From: UBA9732 sp052170315
GTDB lineage: Bacteria > Spirochaetota > Spirochaetia > Sphaerochaetales > Sphaerochaetaceae
Direction: 5' to 3'
Assembly (NCBI GenBank): GCA_052170315.1
Contig: JBQNAT010000008.1
Coordinates: forward strand, 1 to 64,000
Length of the DNA: 64,000 nt
The translations under genes were made by a program, and so were the position numbers. Positions 44,821-52,784 of the stretch are shown in pieces; the stretch's first letter is position 1; each line of letters starts with the position of its first letter. Under the pieces are notes generated by a model. It was not told where the DNA came from. It did no database searches and worked only from the letters and a program-made list of their open reading frames with translations.

Positions 44821-45000
44821 AAGTAAAGAGTAACATTGAATATTGTAGAAGGCTATTCCTTTTTCCAACCTTTTACAGTTAGTGCGAGCAGCGCCGTTTG
44901 AAAAAGAAAATGCAAGGAAAATCCATATTTCCACAATTAAGAAATTAACAACAGACCAGATAAATCTTTGCAACAGGAAAAATTGATAATTTTTTGGTCA
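44821..45000. other. Upstream region of the island operon
   Basis: AT-rich, no gene recognised. It contains a solo IS end (44898-44915) that interrupts the region where the operon promoter should lie. No clear -35/-10 pair can be assigned on the minus strand. Confidence 0.4.
44898..44915 (+). repeat. Solo IS30 inverted-repeat end
   Basis: TTGAAAAAGAAAATGCAA matches the first bases of the IS30 end at 45001 in the same orientation, with unrelated sequence on both sides. It suggests an earlier insertion and excision or a nested copy. Confidence 0.65.
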
Positions 45001-45885
45001 ATTGAAAAAGAAAATGCAACAGAAAGCCCGTCCAAGAAGAAGTTACATTTTGTTTTACACTGAAGTTGCAAATAGGATTACAATACAATTCTCAAGATGA
45101 AAGACATGGCTCTGATAGGAGTAAAGAGTTATGACAAAAGTACATTTGACACTAAGCGAGAGGATTGTGATAGAAGGAATGTTGAAAAATGGTAGAATTT
45201 TTGCAGAGATAGGAAGAGCTGTAAACAAGAACAGATCAACAATATCAAGAGAAGTGCAAAATCATTGTATAGAGAAGAAAATCAATACATTCAATCAAAA
45301 ATTCAATGACTGTCAGAAAAGAACAAACTGTCCAATGAATGTGATAACGACAGATGTAATAGGAGAAATTGCTCAAATTTTAAACGTTTTTGACGGGAAT
45401 AGTTGTCCCGGCTACAAATAAGAAGTATGTAAGAAGCTACTTAAAGTTCCATATGTATGTAATAATTGTAAGGAGAAACCAACTTGTACATTAACAAAAG
45501 CATACTATGAAGCTTGCGGATCAGAAGAACAGTATCGGAAGGAGTTAAAAAAAAGCAGGCAAGGTCTTTCGATAACAGAGAAAGAAGCGAAGGAACTACA
45601 AAATCTGATAAGATCATTGGTAGAACAAGGTCAATCATTACAGGTAATCAATATGTGTAATTCAGAGAAGACAGGTAAAAGCACAAAAACTTTGTACACC
45701 TATGTTAACAGTGGAGTTTTTCCGGAGATTAAGAATATTGATTTGCCAAGAAAGGTAATCTACAGAAAAAGATACAAGAAACTTGATCATACTTACAAAA
45801 TGGATACTTCTTTTAGGAAAGGAATGTTGCATTAAGTTCTACAACCGTATGCCGGATGGCTTTTTGTTGCATTTTCTTTTTCAAT
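45001..45885 (+). mobile_element. IS30-family remnant, right copy
   Basis: Bounded by a perfect 20-bp inverted repeat: ATTGAAAAAGAAAATGCAAC at 45001-45020 and its complement at 45866-45885. The interior is an 885-bp decayed element whose transposase lacks the DDE domain, so it cannot move by itself. It could be mobilised in trans because both ends are intact. Confidence 0.85.
45131..45835 (+). pseudogene. IS30 transposase, truncated and interrupted
   Basis: The N-terminal helix-turn-helix is clear (LTLSERIVIEGMLKNG, then EIGRAVNKNRSTISREV). An in-frame TAA at 45419-45421 interrupts it. The same frame continues VPYVCNNCKEKPTC, TLTKAYYEA, YRKELKKSRQGLSITEKE and STKTLYTYVNSGVF, typical of the middle of IS30 transposases. 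It ends at 45835 before the GHWE/DDE region seen in the left copy. Confidence 0.85.
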
Positions 45886-45947
45886 CGGCGCGGGGCTCCT
45901 TTTTTCTCTCCTTTTTAAGTTTTTTGTGCAATTTTTTTGCGCTTGTG

Positions 45948-46058
45948 CTATACTCAATTAGCTCGTTATACAAAAAGAGAAAAGAGTGGTTTCATATGCC
46001 TGTCAGGCTATGGGGCCGGGAAGGGGACTGAAGCCGAAAGGCATAGGTTCCTTTTTCT
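45948..46058 (+). ncRNA. Candidate ~100-nt small RNA
   Basis: A TATACT -10 box (45948-45953, -35 weak) is followed by a segment folding as TATGCCT (45995-46001) with AGGCATA (46039-46045), with GGCT (46006-46009) and AGCC (46032-46035) nested inside, then GGTTCC and a T run. It looks like a short transcript with its own terminator. The stem could instead serve as a terminator for the convergent minus-strand operon. Confidence 0.35.
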
Positions 46059-46062
46059 TTAT

Positions 46063-46602
46063 TCAGTAATCTTTTATTTTTCTGAGAGTTTTTCTGATGT
46101 AGAGGAAAGTTTCCTTTTCGCCTTTCAGGGCAAGCATTTCCACAAGTGCCTTAAGCCGGGCTCTGGTTTCTTCATGCATGTTCTCTTCATGGTTTCTGAG
46201 TTCAAAATACTCCAGCGCGCTTCTTTGAGTGTATTTATCCTTAAGATAAATCTTGCAGGCAGCAACCCTGTCGCAGAACATTTCTATAAGGAACACAAGA
46301 GGCATTTTCACGGGTATGACTTTCTTTTCCGTTATTGAGTAGTCCATCCAGTAGTCAAAGTGGTGACAGTTACGCCCTTTGTGGTGCATCCATGCCTTTG
46401 AATAACCGTATTTTCTTCTTTCGCCGTCAGTGGGGCTGCGCGTTCCCGTATAGAATTTAACGCCCGGGAAAAATTCCGACGGACTGTATTTGGAAAGGTC
46501 GTGAACCAGCCCCCGCCACGGTATGCCTGCTTTGAAACAGTGGAGCATTACAAGGTGTCTGTGTTTTGTAATGGTATGGAGGTGCCCGAAGAATTTATTC
46601 AT
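46063..46602 (-). CDS. DUF5662 family protein
   Basis: A 179-aa protein starting MNKFFGHLHTITKHRHLV. Conserved motifs are GLVHDLSKYSPSEF (an HD pair), AWMHHKGRNCHHFDYW and a C-terminal amphipathic region. The many His and Asp residues suggest a metal-dependent hydrolase of HD type; no activity is established to my knowledge. The ATG at 46602 overlaps the lipid-kinase stop by 4 bp. Confidence 0.75.
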   Translation of the reverse strand: MNKFFGHLHTITKHRHLVMLHCFKAGIPWRGLVHDLSKYSPSEFFPGVKFYTGTRSPTDGERRKYGYSKAWMHHKGRNCHHFDYWMDYSITEKKVIPVKMPLVFLIEMFCDRVAACKIYLKDKYTQRSALEYFELRNHEENMHEETRARLKALVEMLALKGEKETFLYIRKTLRKIKDY

Positions 46603-47495
46603 GGTAAAAGCATGTTCAGGCTCTGCCTGCGGTTTTCGATTGTGACAAAGGTATGTGTGCCGCCGTCCTCTCCGTCCAGCGTCCATGGAGTTTTTTCATC
46701 AGTCTCAAAATTAAATTTTGACGATTTTACGGACAACAGGCCTTCATTATTCAGATTCCCATAGAGAAGGCCGTTGATAATATGGTCTGCTTCCATGATA
46801 TTCGTCGGTTTTCTGACAAATAAACCTTCAAGCAGACCATCATCCATTTTTGAATCTCGGGGAACCAACTGTTTCATTCCCGCAACCGATTTTGAGTTTG
46901 AAATTATACCGAACACAAATTTTCCCTCAAATATTTCATTGTCTGTCGTGATTTTCATTTTGCGGCATGATGCGGAAAAAGTTTTCAGGTCAACGTATTT
47001 CAGTGCGTTGATGAAATAGGCTAATGGACCCAGAATATTTTTGGAGTTTTGGTCTGTAAGGTAGGGTACGTCGGTTCCTACGCCGAATGCCGCAACATAG
47101 GAAAAGTAATTGTTTCCGAAAGAACCTATGTCTATCAGACGGCGGCTTTCTCCTGCCGCAAGTTTTGCGGCATCTTCCATTTTTTTTGAGATTTTGTGGG
47201 ATGTCGCGAAATCGTTAGTAGTTCCTGCCGGTATGTAGCCAAGGTCCGGTCTTTTTTCAAGATTCATGAAGGCATTTACCGCTTCATGAAGTATCCCGTC
47301 TCCTCCTGCGACGACAACTCTTTCGAATCTTGTGTCCCACTCAAGAATCTTGCTGAAGGCATCGGCCTTTGCCTGAGTGGGATAGGCGGATACCAAAAAG
47401 TTCTCTTTGGTGAGGATGTCGATTATTTTTGAGAGGCCGGAGGCAATTTTACCCGTGCCTGCGCGTGGATTAAAAAGGAAAAGCAGTTTCCGCAT
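46599..47495 (-). CDS. Diacylglycerol kinase-family lipid kinase (YegS/DagK-like)
   Basis: A 298-aa DAGK-catalytic-domain protein. NPRAGTGK begins the fold, VVAGGDGILHEAVNAF is the ATP-binding GGDG motif, and LGYIPAGTTNDFA the substrate loop. Such kinases phosphorylate diacylglycerol or related lipids. Operonic with DUF5662. Confidence 0.88.
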   Translation of the reverse strand: MRKLLFLFNPRAGTGKIASGLSKIIDILTKENFLVSAYPTQAKADAFSKILEWDTRFERVVVAGGDGILHEAVNAFMNLEKRPDLGYIPAGTTNDFATSHKISKKMEDAAKLAAGESRRLIDIGSFGNNYFSYVAAFGVGTDVPYLTDQNSKNILGPLAYFINALKYVDLKTFSASCRKMKITTDNEIFEGKFVFGIISNSKSVAGMKQLVPRDSKMDDGLLEGLFVRKPTNIMEADHIINGLLYGNLNNEGLLSVKSSKFNFETDEKTPWTLDGEDGGTHTFVTIENRRQSLNMLLP

Positions 47496-47580
47496 GCCTG
47501 GATTATAGCTTTAAAACCTAAACAACTGGAAGAGTCGGCGCGATTTATTGTATAATTCCCGCGATTTATAGAGGAAGAAA

Positions 47581-48045
47581 ATGACAGAGAGGACATTCAT
47601 CGCAATTAAACCGGACGCGGTACAGAGAGGCCTTATCGGGAAAATTATTGAAAGGATAGAGGATAAGGGTTATAAGATAGTTGCGCTAAAGATGATTCAG
47701 GTATCCGACAAGCAGGCAGCTGACCACTATGCGGAGCACTTTGGAAAACCTTTTTATTCGAACCTTGTGAAGTTCATAACAAGCGCGCCAATCGTCGCAA
47801 TGGTAGTTGAAGGAGACAATGCAATAGCCGGAATGAGGCAGATGATGGGTAAAACAAACCCCGCGAATGCTGAAGTTGGAACCGTAAGAGGAGATTTTTC
47901 GCCGGAGATGAGCTTCAATGTTATTCACGGCTCGGACGGATATGAAAGTGCGGCAAGGGAAATTGCCATCTATTTCAAGCCGGAAGAGATATGCGATAAA
48001 TGGTTCACGGCTTTTGAGATACTTAAGGAAAAGATGAACGGATGA
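47581..48045 (+). CDS. ndk: Nucleoside diphosphate kinase
   Basis: A 154-aa NDK equilibrating NTP pools. AIKPDAVQRG, MGKTNPANAEVGTVRGDF and the phosphoryl-accepting His in NVIHGSDG are intact. GAGGAAG precedes the ATG; a TATAAT box lies at 47551-47556 without a good -35. It serves as the reference for the NDK half of the island fusion gene. Confidence 0.95.
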   Translation: MTERTFIAIKPDAVQRGLIGKIIERIEDKGYKIVALKMIQVSDKQAADHYAEHFGKPFYSNLVKFITSAPIVAMVVEGDNAIAGMRQMMGKTNPANAEVGTVRGDFSPEMSFNVIHGSDGYESAAREIAIYFKPEEICDKWFTAFEILKEKMNG

Positions 48046-48046
48046 T

Positions 48047-48991
48047 TCAGACCAGCCCTACGGTAAAGCCCACCAGACAGAACCATCCGAAAAGTGTCAG
48101 CATACTTATCAGGGATGACATGATAACAATTTCGTTTGCCAGCTCCGAATCGCCGCCCATCGCAACGGCGGTGCTGTAGGAGTTTACCGCGGTAGGGGCT
48201 GCGGCAAATATCATTATTGCAACAAGATTAGCGCCCCTCAGACCCAGGGCAATAGATACCGGTATTATAACCATGGGCAGGAAAATAAGTTTTCCTAAAA
48301 GTGTCCATATGAGATGAATTTTGTAATTCTTTATATGGCTGAAGTCAAAGGATGCGCCAAGGGCTATCATTGAAAGCGGGGTGGTCAGGGCGCTTATCTT
48401 TGAAATGATTCCTGTCATTATCCATTTAGGAATAACAAATCCTGTGAGGTTCAGAACAATACCGACTATACTGCCTACAACAAGAGGGTTTCTGATTACA
48501 TTAAGAAGAAGCTTTGGCCGGCTTGCGGCGTTTCCTGTATAGCGTTCAAAAATGAAAGCCGAAAGACTGTTGTTAAGCGGCACAAGAATAACGGCGATAA
48601 CCGAGACTATTCCGATATTGTCGGTTCCGCATATGCTCTGCGCAATCGGTATACCCAAAATCGCGTAATTTGCCTTGTAGATACCCTGAATAATTACAGG
48701 TATCTGTGTTTTGTCTTTTACAAAGCGCGGTACTGTCAGCCATGACAAAAGAAAGAATCCGACAATGCTTACGGCAACAACCATGACGGGCAGAAGCTCA
48801 ATATCTTCCCTCAAATTGGCCTTGTAAATCGTTTCTCCGCACATGACCGAAAGGAAGAATCTGAAGCATATGATATTAATCTGTTTTGTGGACTGCTTGT
48901 TAAGGTATTTCTTTTTCTGAAAAAAATAGCCAACGGCCATGAACGCCATAAGCGGCGTTATTGCCGCAGCAGATATCCGAATTACATTCAT
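48047..48991 (-). CDS. AEC-family (auxin efflux carrier type) transporter
   Basis: A 314-aa protein with about ten hydrophobic helices in two inverted repeats; the paired crossover segments resemble YAILGIPIAQSI in the first half and AAAPTAVNSYSTAVAMGGD in the second. Members move organic acids such as malate. CGGAGG precedes the ATG at 48991; the longer TTG frame overlaps the UMP kinase gene. Confidence 0.85.
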   Translation of the reverse strand: MNVIRISAAAITPLMAFMAVGYFFQKKKYLNKQSTKQINIICFRFFLSVMCGETIYKANLREDIELLPVMVVAVSIVGFFLLSWLTVPRFVKDKTQIPVIIQGIYKANYAILGIPIAQSICGTDNIGIVSVIAVILVPLNNSLSAFIFERYTGNAASRPKLLLNVIRNPLVVGSIVGIVLNLTGFVIPKWIMTGIISKISALTTPLSMIALGASFDFSHIKNYKIHLIWTLLGKLIFLPMVIIPVSIALGLRGANLVAIMIFAAAPTAVNSYSTAVAMGGDSELANEIVIMSSLISMLTLFGWFCLVGFTVGLV

Positions 48992-48998
48992 GTACCGG

Positions 48999-49700
48999 TC
49001 AGCCTCCGATGACAGTCCCTTCAAACTTGCCGCCGTTTAGGATTGCAAGGGTATTTTCAGTATTCCTTCCGTCTGCGCAGATTACAGATATACCTGCTTC
49101 CTGCGCAAGCTTGGAGGCTATGGGGTCAAACGGAGCATTCTTTCCGGGAACCCATTCGTTTCCTACCATTTTGCGGAAATCGGGCCAGGAAATTTTATCT
49201 ATGGGCTTTGCGTCGGGATTCTTTCCCGGGTCATCAGTATATACTTTTTTGATGTTTGAAAGGTTAATCACCTTCAAAGAGCCAAAGCGTTTTGCAAGGT
49301 AAACAGCATCAGTATCCGTTGAGAAACCGGGTTTCCAGCCACCCGCGATAAGGATTCGACCGGAAAAAAGTATGTTCTTGTCTGTTGGATTGGTTACGAC
49401 GGGGTCTTTACAAAGGTCTCCGAAAACAGCCCTGACAAGTTCAGCGTTCAGGTGCGTTGCCTTGATGCCTATCCAGTCCTGAGCGTTTGTATCCTGTGCG
49501 GACGCGTCAGCTATAACTGCCCTGTATGCCTGCTGGTAAACTCTTGCAGGAGCTCCGCCTCCGCATACGAAAATGAGTTTCGCTTCAGGGTTATCTTTGA
49601 GATAGGTTTTTATTTTTGAAAGAAAATCCGACAGGAAAGCCGAGTTTACATTATCAGGGGCAATTATTGAGCCTCCGACTGAAAGAACGGATAAAAGCAT
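48999..49700 (-). CDS. pyrH: UMP kinase, archaeal-type
   Basis: A 233-aa amino-acid-kinase-fold enzyme phosphorylating UMP. LSVGGSIIAP, FVCGGGAPARVYQQ, GWKPGFSTDTDAV and KKVYTDDPGKNPDA are visible. The short loops fit the archaeal subgroup rather than the usual bacterial PyrH. AGGAGACG precedes the ATG. Expressed with the downstream carrier gene (7 bp gap). Confidence 0.88.
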   Translation of the reverse strand: MLLSVLSVGGSIIAPDNVNSAFLSDFLSKIKTYLKDNPEAKLIFVCGGGAPARVYQQAYRAVIADASAQDTNAQDWIGIKATHLNAELVRAVFGDLCKDPVVTNPTDKNILFSGRILIAGGWKPGFSTDTDAVYLAKRFGSLKVINLSNIKKVYTDDPGKNPDAKPIDKISWPDFRKMVGNEWVPGKNAPFDPIASKLAQEAGISVICADGRNTENTLAILNGGKFEGTVIGG

Positions 49701-49795
49701 TTACGTCTCCTTGTAGCTTTGACGAATCTAAATTCGATTCTATTGTTTACACGGCGCAAGTTTCAACCCGTAAAGGGGAACGAATTAAATCCAAA

Positions 49796-50596
49796 TCAGA
49801 GGTAAATTTTTCTGATGATAAAATTGATTGTCCGTGAAGGCAGAAGCTTCGCTAGGGATGCCAGCGCCTTGTAATCAAATCCCACCGCGCAGCGAAGCGG
49901 AGGCTTTCGCCTATAGGCAAGTTTAAGAAAAACCTTTGCAACCGAGTCCGCAGGCTTTCCGTTTTTTTCGTCGTGTTCCATGCGGCTTACCGCCGCCCGG
50001 CATTCTTCCATGTAAGGAGAACCTTCCGGTTCATCGCCGCTTCGCGCGCTTGTGAAGCCTGTTTTTGTATCCCCGGGTTCAACTATGCAGACTTTTACGC
50101 CGAATTTTGCAGCTTCAAGACCCAGAGCTCTTGAATAGGCTTCAAGAGCATATTTCGAAGAACTATAGTGACTTTGATAGGGGATAGCTACCAAACCGGC
50201 TACCGAACCTGTGATAAGTACAAGGGAGCTGTTGTTTTTCCTCAGCTTTGAAAGAAAACAACCGTTAACGTTCAGAACGCCGAAATAATTGGTTTCCATC
50301 TGAGCTTTTGCCCTGTCAAGAGGCGTCATTTCAGCCGAACCGCTTATGCCGAAGCCTGCGCAGTGAATTATTATCCCAAGTTCATCAATGCCTGATGCGG
50401 CTTTACTGACGGATTCCGGATTCGTTACATCCATAACTACCGGTATGATATTGGGAGAATCGGTTTTCATTGGATGCCTTGACGCGGCATAGACCTTAAA
50501 GCCGTTAAGCGCAAAAAGTTTCACGGTCTCCAGACCTATTCCACTTGAGGCTCCTGTAACCAAAACAGTTTTTTGATATGGGCAATTTTTTCTCAT
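49796..50596 (-). CDS. Classical SDR oxidoreductase
   Basis: A 266-aa short-chain dehydrogenase. TGASSGIGLETV binds the nucleotide; AASRHP after strand 2 suggests NADP; catalytic Ser is in LITGSVAGL and Tyr/Lys in YSSSKYALEAYSRAL (Y-x3-K). IVEPGDTKT follows. Substrate unknown. Confidence 0.87.
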   Translation of the reverse strand: MRKNCPYQKTVLVTGASSGIGLETVKLFALNGFKVYAASRHPMKTDSPNIIPVVMDVTNPESVSKAASGIDELGIIIHCAGFGISGSAEMTPLDRAKAQMETNYFGVLNVNGCFLSKLRKNNSSLVLITGSVAGLVAIPYQSHYSSSKYALEAYSRALGLEAAKFGVKVCIVEPGDTKTGFTSARSGDEPEGSPYMEECRAAVSRMEHDEKNGKPADSVAKVFLKLAYRRKPPLRCAVGFDYKALASLAKLLPSRTINFIIRKIYL

Positions 50597-50697
50597 GCCG
50601 TCATTCTACTACATTTTTCAAAGGAAAACAAAAAAAGGCGGTACGTGCGGCAATCCTGCGCTGAACAGCATGATTTACCTATATGGTTTGAGAAAAT

Positions 50698-50728
50698 GTC
50701 CCTGCACGGCACAGGCGAATACAGGGAC
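50698..50728 (-). terminator. Probable terminator of ssb
   Basis: GTCCCTG (50698-50704) pairs with CAGGGAC (50722-50728). Read on the minus strand, ATTTTCTC follows the hairpin. It lies 64 bp past the ssb stop. Confidence 0.5.
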
Positions 50729-50791
50729 TGATTTTTCAGGTGAAAATTTGAAAAGAAGCACCTGTTAATGTTATTTTTTAAATTTCAGATT

Positions 50792-51292
50792 TCAAAATGT
50801 CTCCTTTCCGTCTTCCGCTTCATGCCGGTCGCTTTCGTCAATTTCATTTGTTTCAAGAGTACATTCCGGATACTGAGGCTGAGGTTCCAAATCCTTTAAA
50901 TCCGCCGTTGTAATGATTTCGCCCGGAAGCCTTACCGGTTCCGGTACCGTCAGCTTTTCCGTCTTTTTTTCAGGCTGAAATTCAATGTGCTCCGCGTAAA
51001 TTACGACGGTTTCCCTTCTTATGCCGCCTTTCTCCCAAATCTGCTGTTTCAGGCGGCCGACCACTCGGATGCCGCGTCCCTTTTTCATGTTATTCAGACA
51101 GGCCTCCGCAACGTTTCCGAATACGATTACAGTAAAGAACGAGGTCTCCTGCTTCCATTCCCTGTTCTTGTTCGCGTAGTATCGGTTGTTTGCAATCGAC
51201 ATTCTGCACATGGATGTCTCGGAAGTGAGCGGCTGTCTTTCGGGATCGCGCGTAAGCAGCCCTTCTACAAGGACTGTATTCAGGTTGTTCAT
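50792..51292 (-). CDS. ssb: Single-stranded DNA-binding protein
   Basis: A 166-aa SSB. The OB fold covers about residues 1-110 (NNLNTVLVEGLLTRDPE, then FFTVIVFGNVAEAC and GRGIRVVGRLKQQIW). The acidic tail is present but ends DGKETF rather than DDDIPF; the Phe terminus is kept. AAGGAG precedes the ATG. The leader upstream holds short hairpins around GCCTGATTTCAGGC. Confidence 0.9.
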   Translation of the reverse strand: MNNLNTVLVEGLLTRDPERQPLTSETSMCRMSIANNRYYANKNREWKQETSFFTVIVFGNVAEACLNNMKKGRGIRVVGRLKQQIWEKGGIRRETVVIYAEHIEFQPEKKTEKLTVPEPVRLPGEIITTADLKDLEPQPQYPECTLETNEIDESDRHEAEDGKETF

Positions 51293-51485
51293 CTATGACT
51301 CCTTTTCAAAAGGGCAGGCTTCGGAGATGCCTGAAATCAGGCTCTTTTTCCGTTAGGTTTCCCTTTCACAGCCCCTATTCTTAAAAAGTGTCGATTCCAT
51401 TAAAAAAATGTAAAAACGTCAAAAAGCCGCGGCTATACCCGAAATTAATTTAAGCTAAGAGAGCTTTCCATTACCGGCTTAAAAA
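51293..51485 (-). other. ssb upstream region
   Basis: About 190 bp upstream of ssb on the minus strand. It contains the palindromes GCCTGATTTCAGGC and AGCCGCGGCT but no gene. No confident promoter. Confidence 0.35.
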
Positions 51486-51513
51486 AAGGTGCACCGCTTC
51501 AAGCACTGCACCA
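51486..51513 (-). terminator. Terminator of the thioredoxin gene
   Basis: On the minus strand GGTGCA and TGCACC enclose an inner GCT/AGC stem, and the hairpin is followed by seven Ts. Confidence 0.8.
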
Positions 51514-51534
51514 CTTAATCAAGCTCCCTGATTG

Positions 51535-51852
51535 TCAGATATTTGCGTTGACAAAAGCCTCTAAAACTCCAAGGCTTGCTCCGCCTACGCGCTGCGCAAC
51601 AGCCTTTCCGTCCTTAAACATAATCATAGTCGGGATACTGCTTACGTTGAATGACGCCGCAAGTTCCGGATTTTCATCAACATCAACCTTTCCGACTTTG
51701 ACTCTGCCCTCAAACTTATCCGCAAGCTGCGCCACGATTGGACCCACCATTCTGCACGGGCCGCACCATGTTGCCCAGAAATCAACGAAGACCGGAGTCT
51801 TGCTGTTTATGACTTCATTCTCAAAATTTGAACTGTTAAGTACTACTTCCAT
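51535..51852 (-). CDS. trxA: Thioredoxin
   Basis: A 105-aa thioredoxin with WATWCGPC and the cis-Pro segment SIPTMIMFKDG. The ATG at 51852 follows TTTGGAGGG; the four-residue longer frame starts inside that site. Monocistronic, with a strong terminator. Confidence 0.95.
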   Translation of the reverse strand: MEVVLNSSNFENEVINSKTPVFVDFWATWCGPCRMVGPIVAQLADKFEGRVKVGKVDVDENPELAASFNVSSIPTMIMFKDGKAVAQRVGGASLGVLEAFVNANI

Positions 51853-52209
51853 AATTCCCTCCAAAGGTAAATTTCTTTCTTATACTTCAATAATACGAAG
51901 ACAATTCTCAAAAGGAAAGTGTTTATCAAAGGAGCTTTCAAGATTCACACTTCATTCGGCTTTAATTCTCTCTTTTTAAAACCAAATAGAATCCCTATAG
52001 AAATTAAAATATTTTTTCATAGATTCTTATTGTTCTTAGTAAAGATTTATATAATTTCTATATAATAAAATTATATTTAATTCTTTATACTTAAAGAAGT
52101 TGACATGTTGACCCTCCTGCACTATACTAAAAGCGTAAAAAGGAAGCAGTTCGAATAAAATGCAATTTGTTGTCCTGAAAAAATGAAAAAATTTTTAAAG
52201 GAGGAAGGG
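51853..52209. other. AT-rich divergent intergenic region
   Basis: Between thioredoxin and the gene at 52210. It holds a very AT-rich stretch (52000-52090, many TATA runs) followed by a near-perfect promoter at 52100-52128. No gene or RNA recognised. Confidence 0.45.
52100..52128 (+). promoter_or_regulatory. Near-consensus sigma70 promoter
   Basis: TTGACA at 52100-52105, a 17-bp spacer and TATACT at 52123-52128; the AT-rich sequence just upstream could act as an UP element. Start about 52135. Confidence 0.75.
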
Positions 52210-52593
52210 ATGTCCGGTGAGGATAAAGCGACGAAGTTCTTCGGAACAAATGTTGATTCTCTAAAGGCGTTTGAGTCTCTTAAGATTTACATCAATGGAA
52301 TTTGCCCGGATGTAAAGATTTCGGTGCAGGATTCCCTTCTTGCGTTCAGGACCGCGGCAGGTTTTGCCTATGTCTCACTTCCGGGCAAAAATACGGAAAG
52401 AGTCCTTTTCAACCTTGTACTTACAAACAGAAAGAAACTTGCCAGCGGCAGAATAGATAAAGTCATTCAGCCCATACCGGGGACACACTCTTACATGTAC
52501 CATATTGGCATAAAATCCGCAGAGGATATTGATTCTGAAATCAAAAGCTGGATCAGGCAGTCCTACGAATATTCGAAGCTCCGTTTTATTTAA
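52210..52593 (+). CDS. DUF5655-like protein
   Basis: A 127-aa protein with AAAGGAGG before the ATG at 52210; an upstream ATG at 52183 would start before this site. The pattern DVKISVQDSLLAFRTAAGFAYVSLP, then a C-terminal SAEDIDSEIKSWIRQSYEYS, resembles DUF5655, a small domain of unknown function. Strong promoter and Shine-Dalgarno suggest high expression. Confidence 0.6.
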   Translation: MSGEDKATKFFGTNVDSLKAFESLKIYINGICPDVKISVQDSLLAFRTAAGFAYVSLPGKNTERVLFNLVLTNRKKLASGRIDKVIQPIPGTHSYMYHIGIKSAEDIDSEIKSWIRQSYEYSKLRFI

Positions 52594-52618
52594 TTCATAG
52601 ACTCTCTTTTTTCTCGTT

Positions 52619-52650
52619 GAGGTGCCCGATTCAAAGGCACCTCATTTTTA
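52619..52650 (+). terminator. Rho-independent terminator
   Basis: GAGGTGCC (52619-52626) pairs with GGCACCTC (52636-52643), followed by ATTTTTATTG and more Ts. Confidence 0.85.
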
Positions 52651-52784
52651 TTGTTTTTTGTGTCAAAAACGAAAAAGGGATTAATTTGCGCTTATACATA
52701 CGGATACATACGGAACTTTCAAAACCGAATCTGAAAATTTAATGGAATCAGCACTTTTCAGGAAACGGTGTAACGGAGGATATT

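Larger units (their letters stand above)
37200..45885. mobile_element. AT-rich IS30-bounded island carrying an NRPS operon
   Basis: Base composition drops sharply between about 37.2 and 45.9 kb; reading frames here are rich in Lys, Ile, Asn and Phe encoded by A/T-ending codons, unlike both flanks. The island core is flanked by GGTCAATTGAAAAAGAAA at 44997-45014 and its reverse complement at 37486-37503, the inner ends of two IS30-family remnants in divergent orientation. This is the layout of an old composite transposon. The cargo is five consecutive minus-strand reading frames forming one tightly coupled operon. Confidence 0.7.

Noticed and set aside
44746..44973. Separate 75-aa membrane protein upstream of the aminotransferase
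   Set aside because: It is in frame with the aminotransferase and its last ~25 residues look like that enzyme's N-terminus; the hydrophobic part is the translated solo IS end.
45990..46050. Resemblance to the apical domain of SRP 4.5S RNA (GTCAGG ... CCGGGAAGG ... AGCC)
   Set aside because: The spacing between GTCAGG and CCGG is about 8 nt too long and the conserved AGCA half of the symmetric loop is absent.
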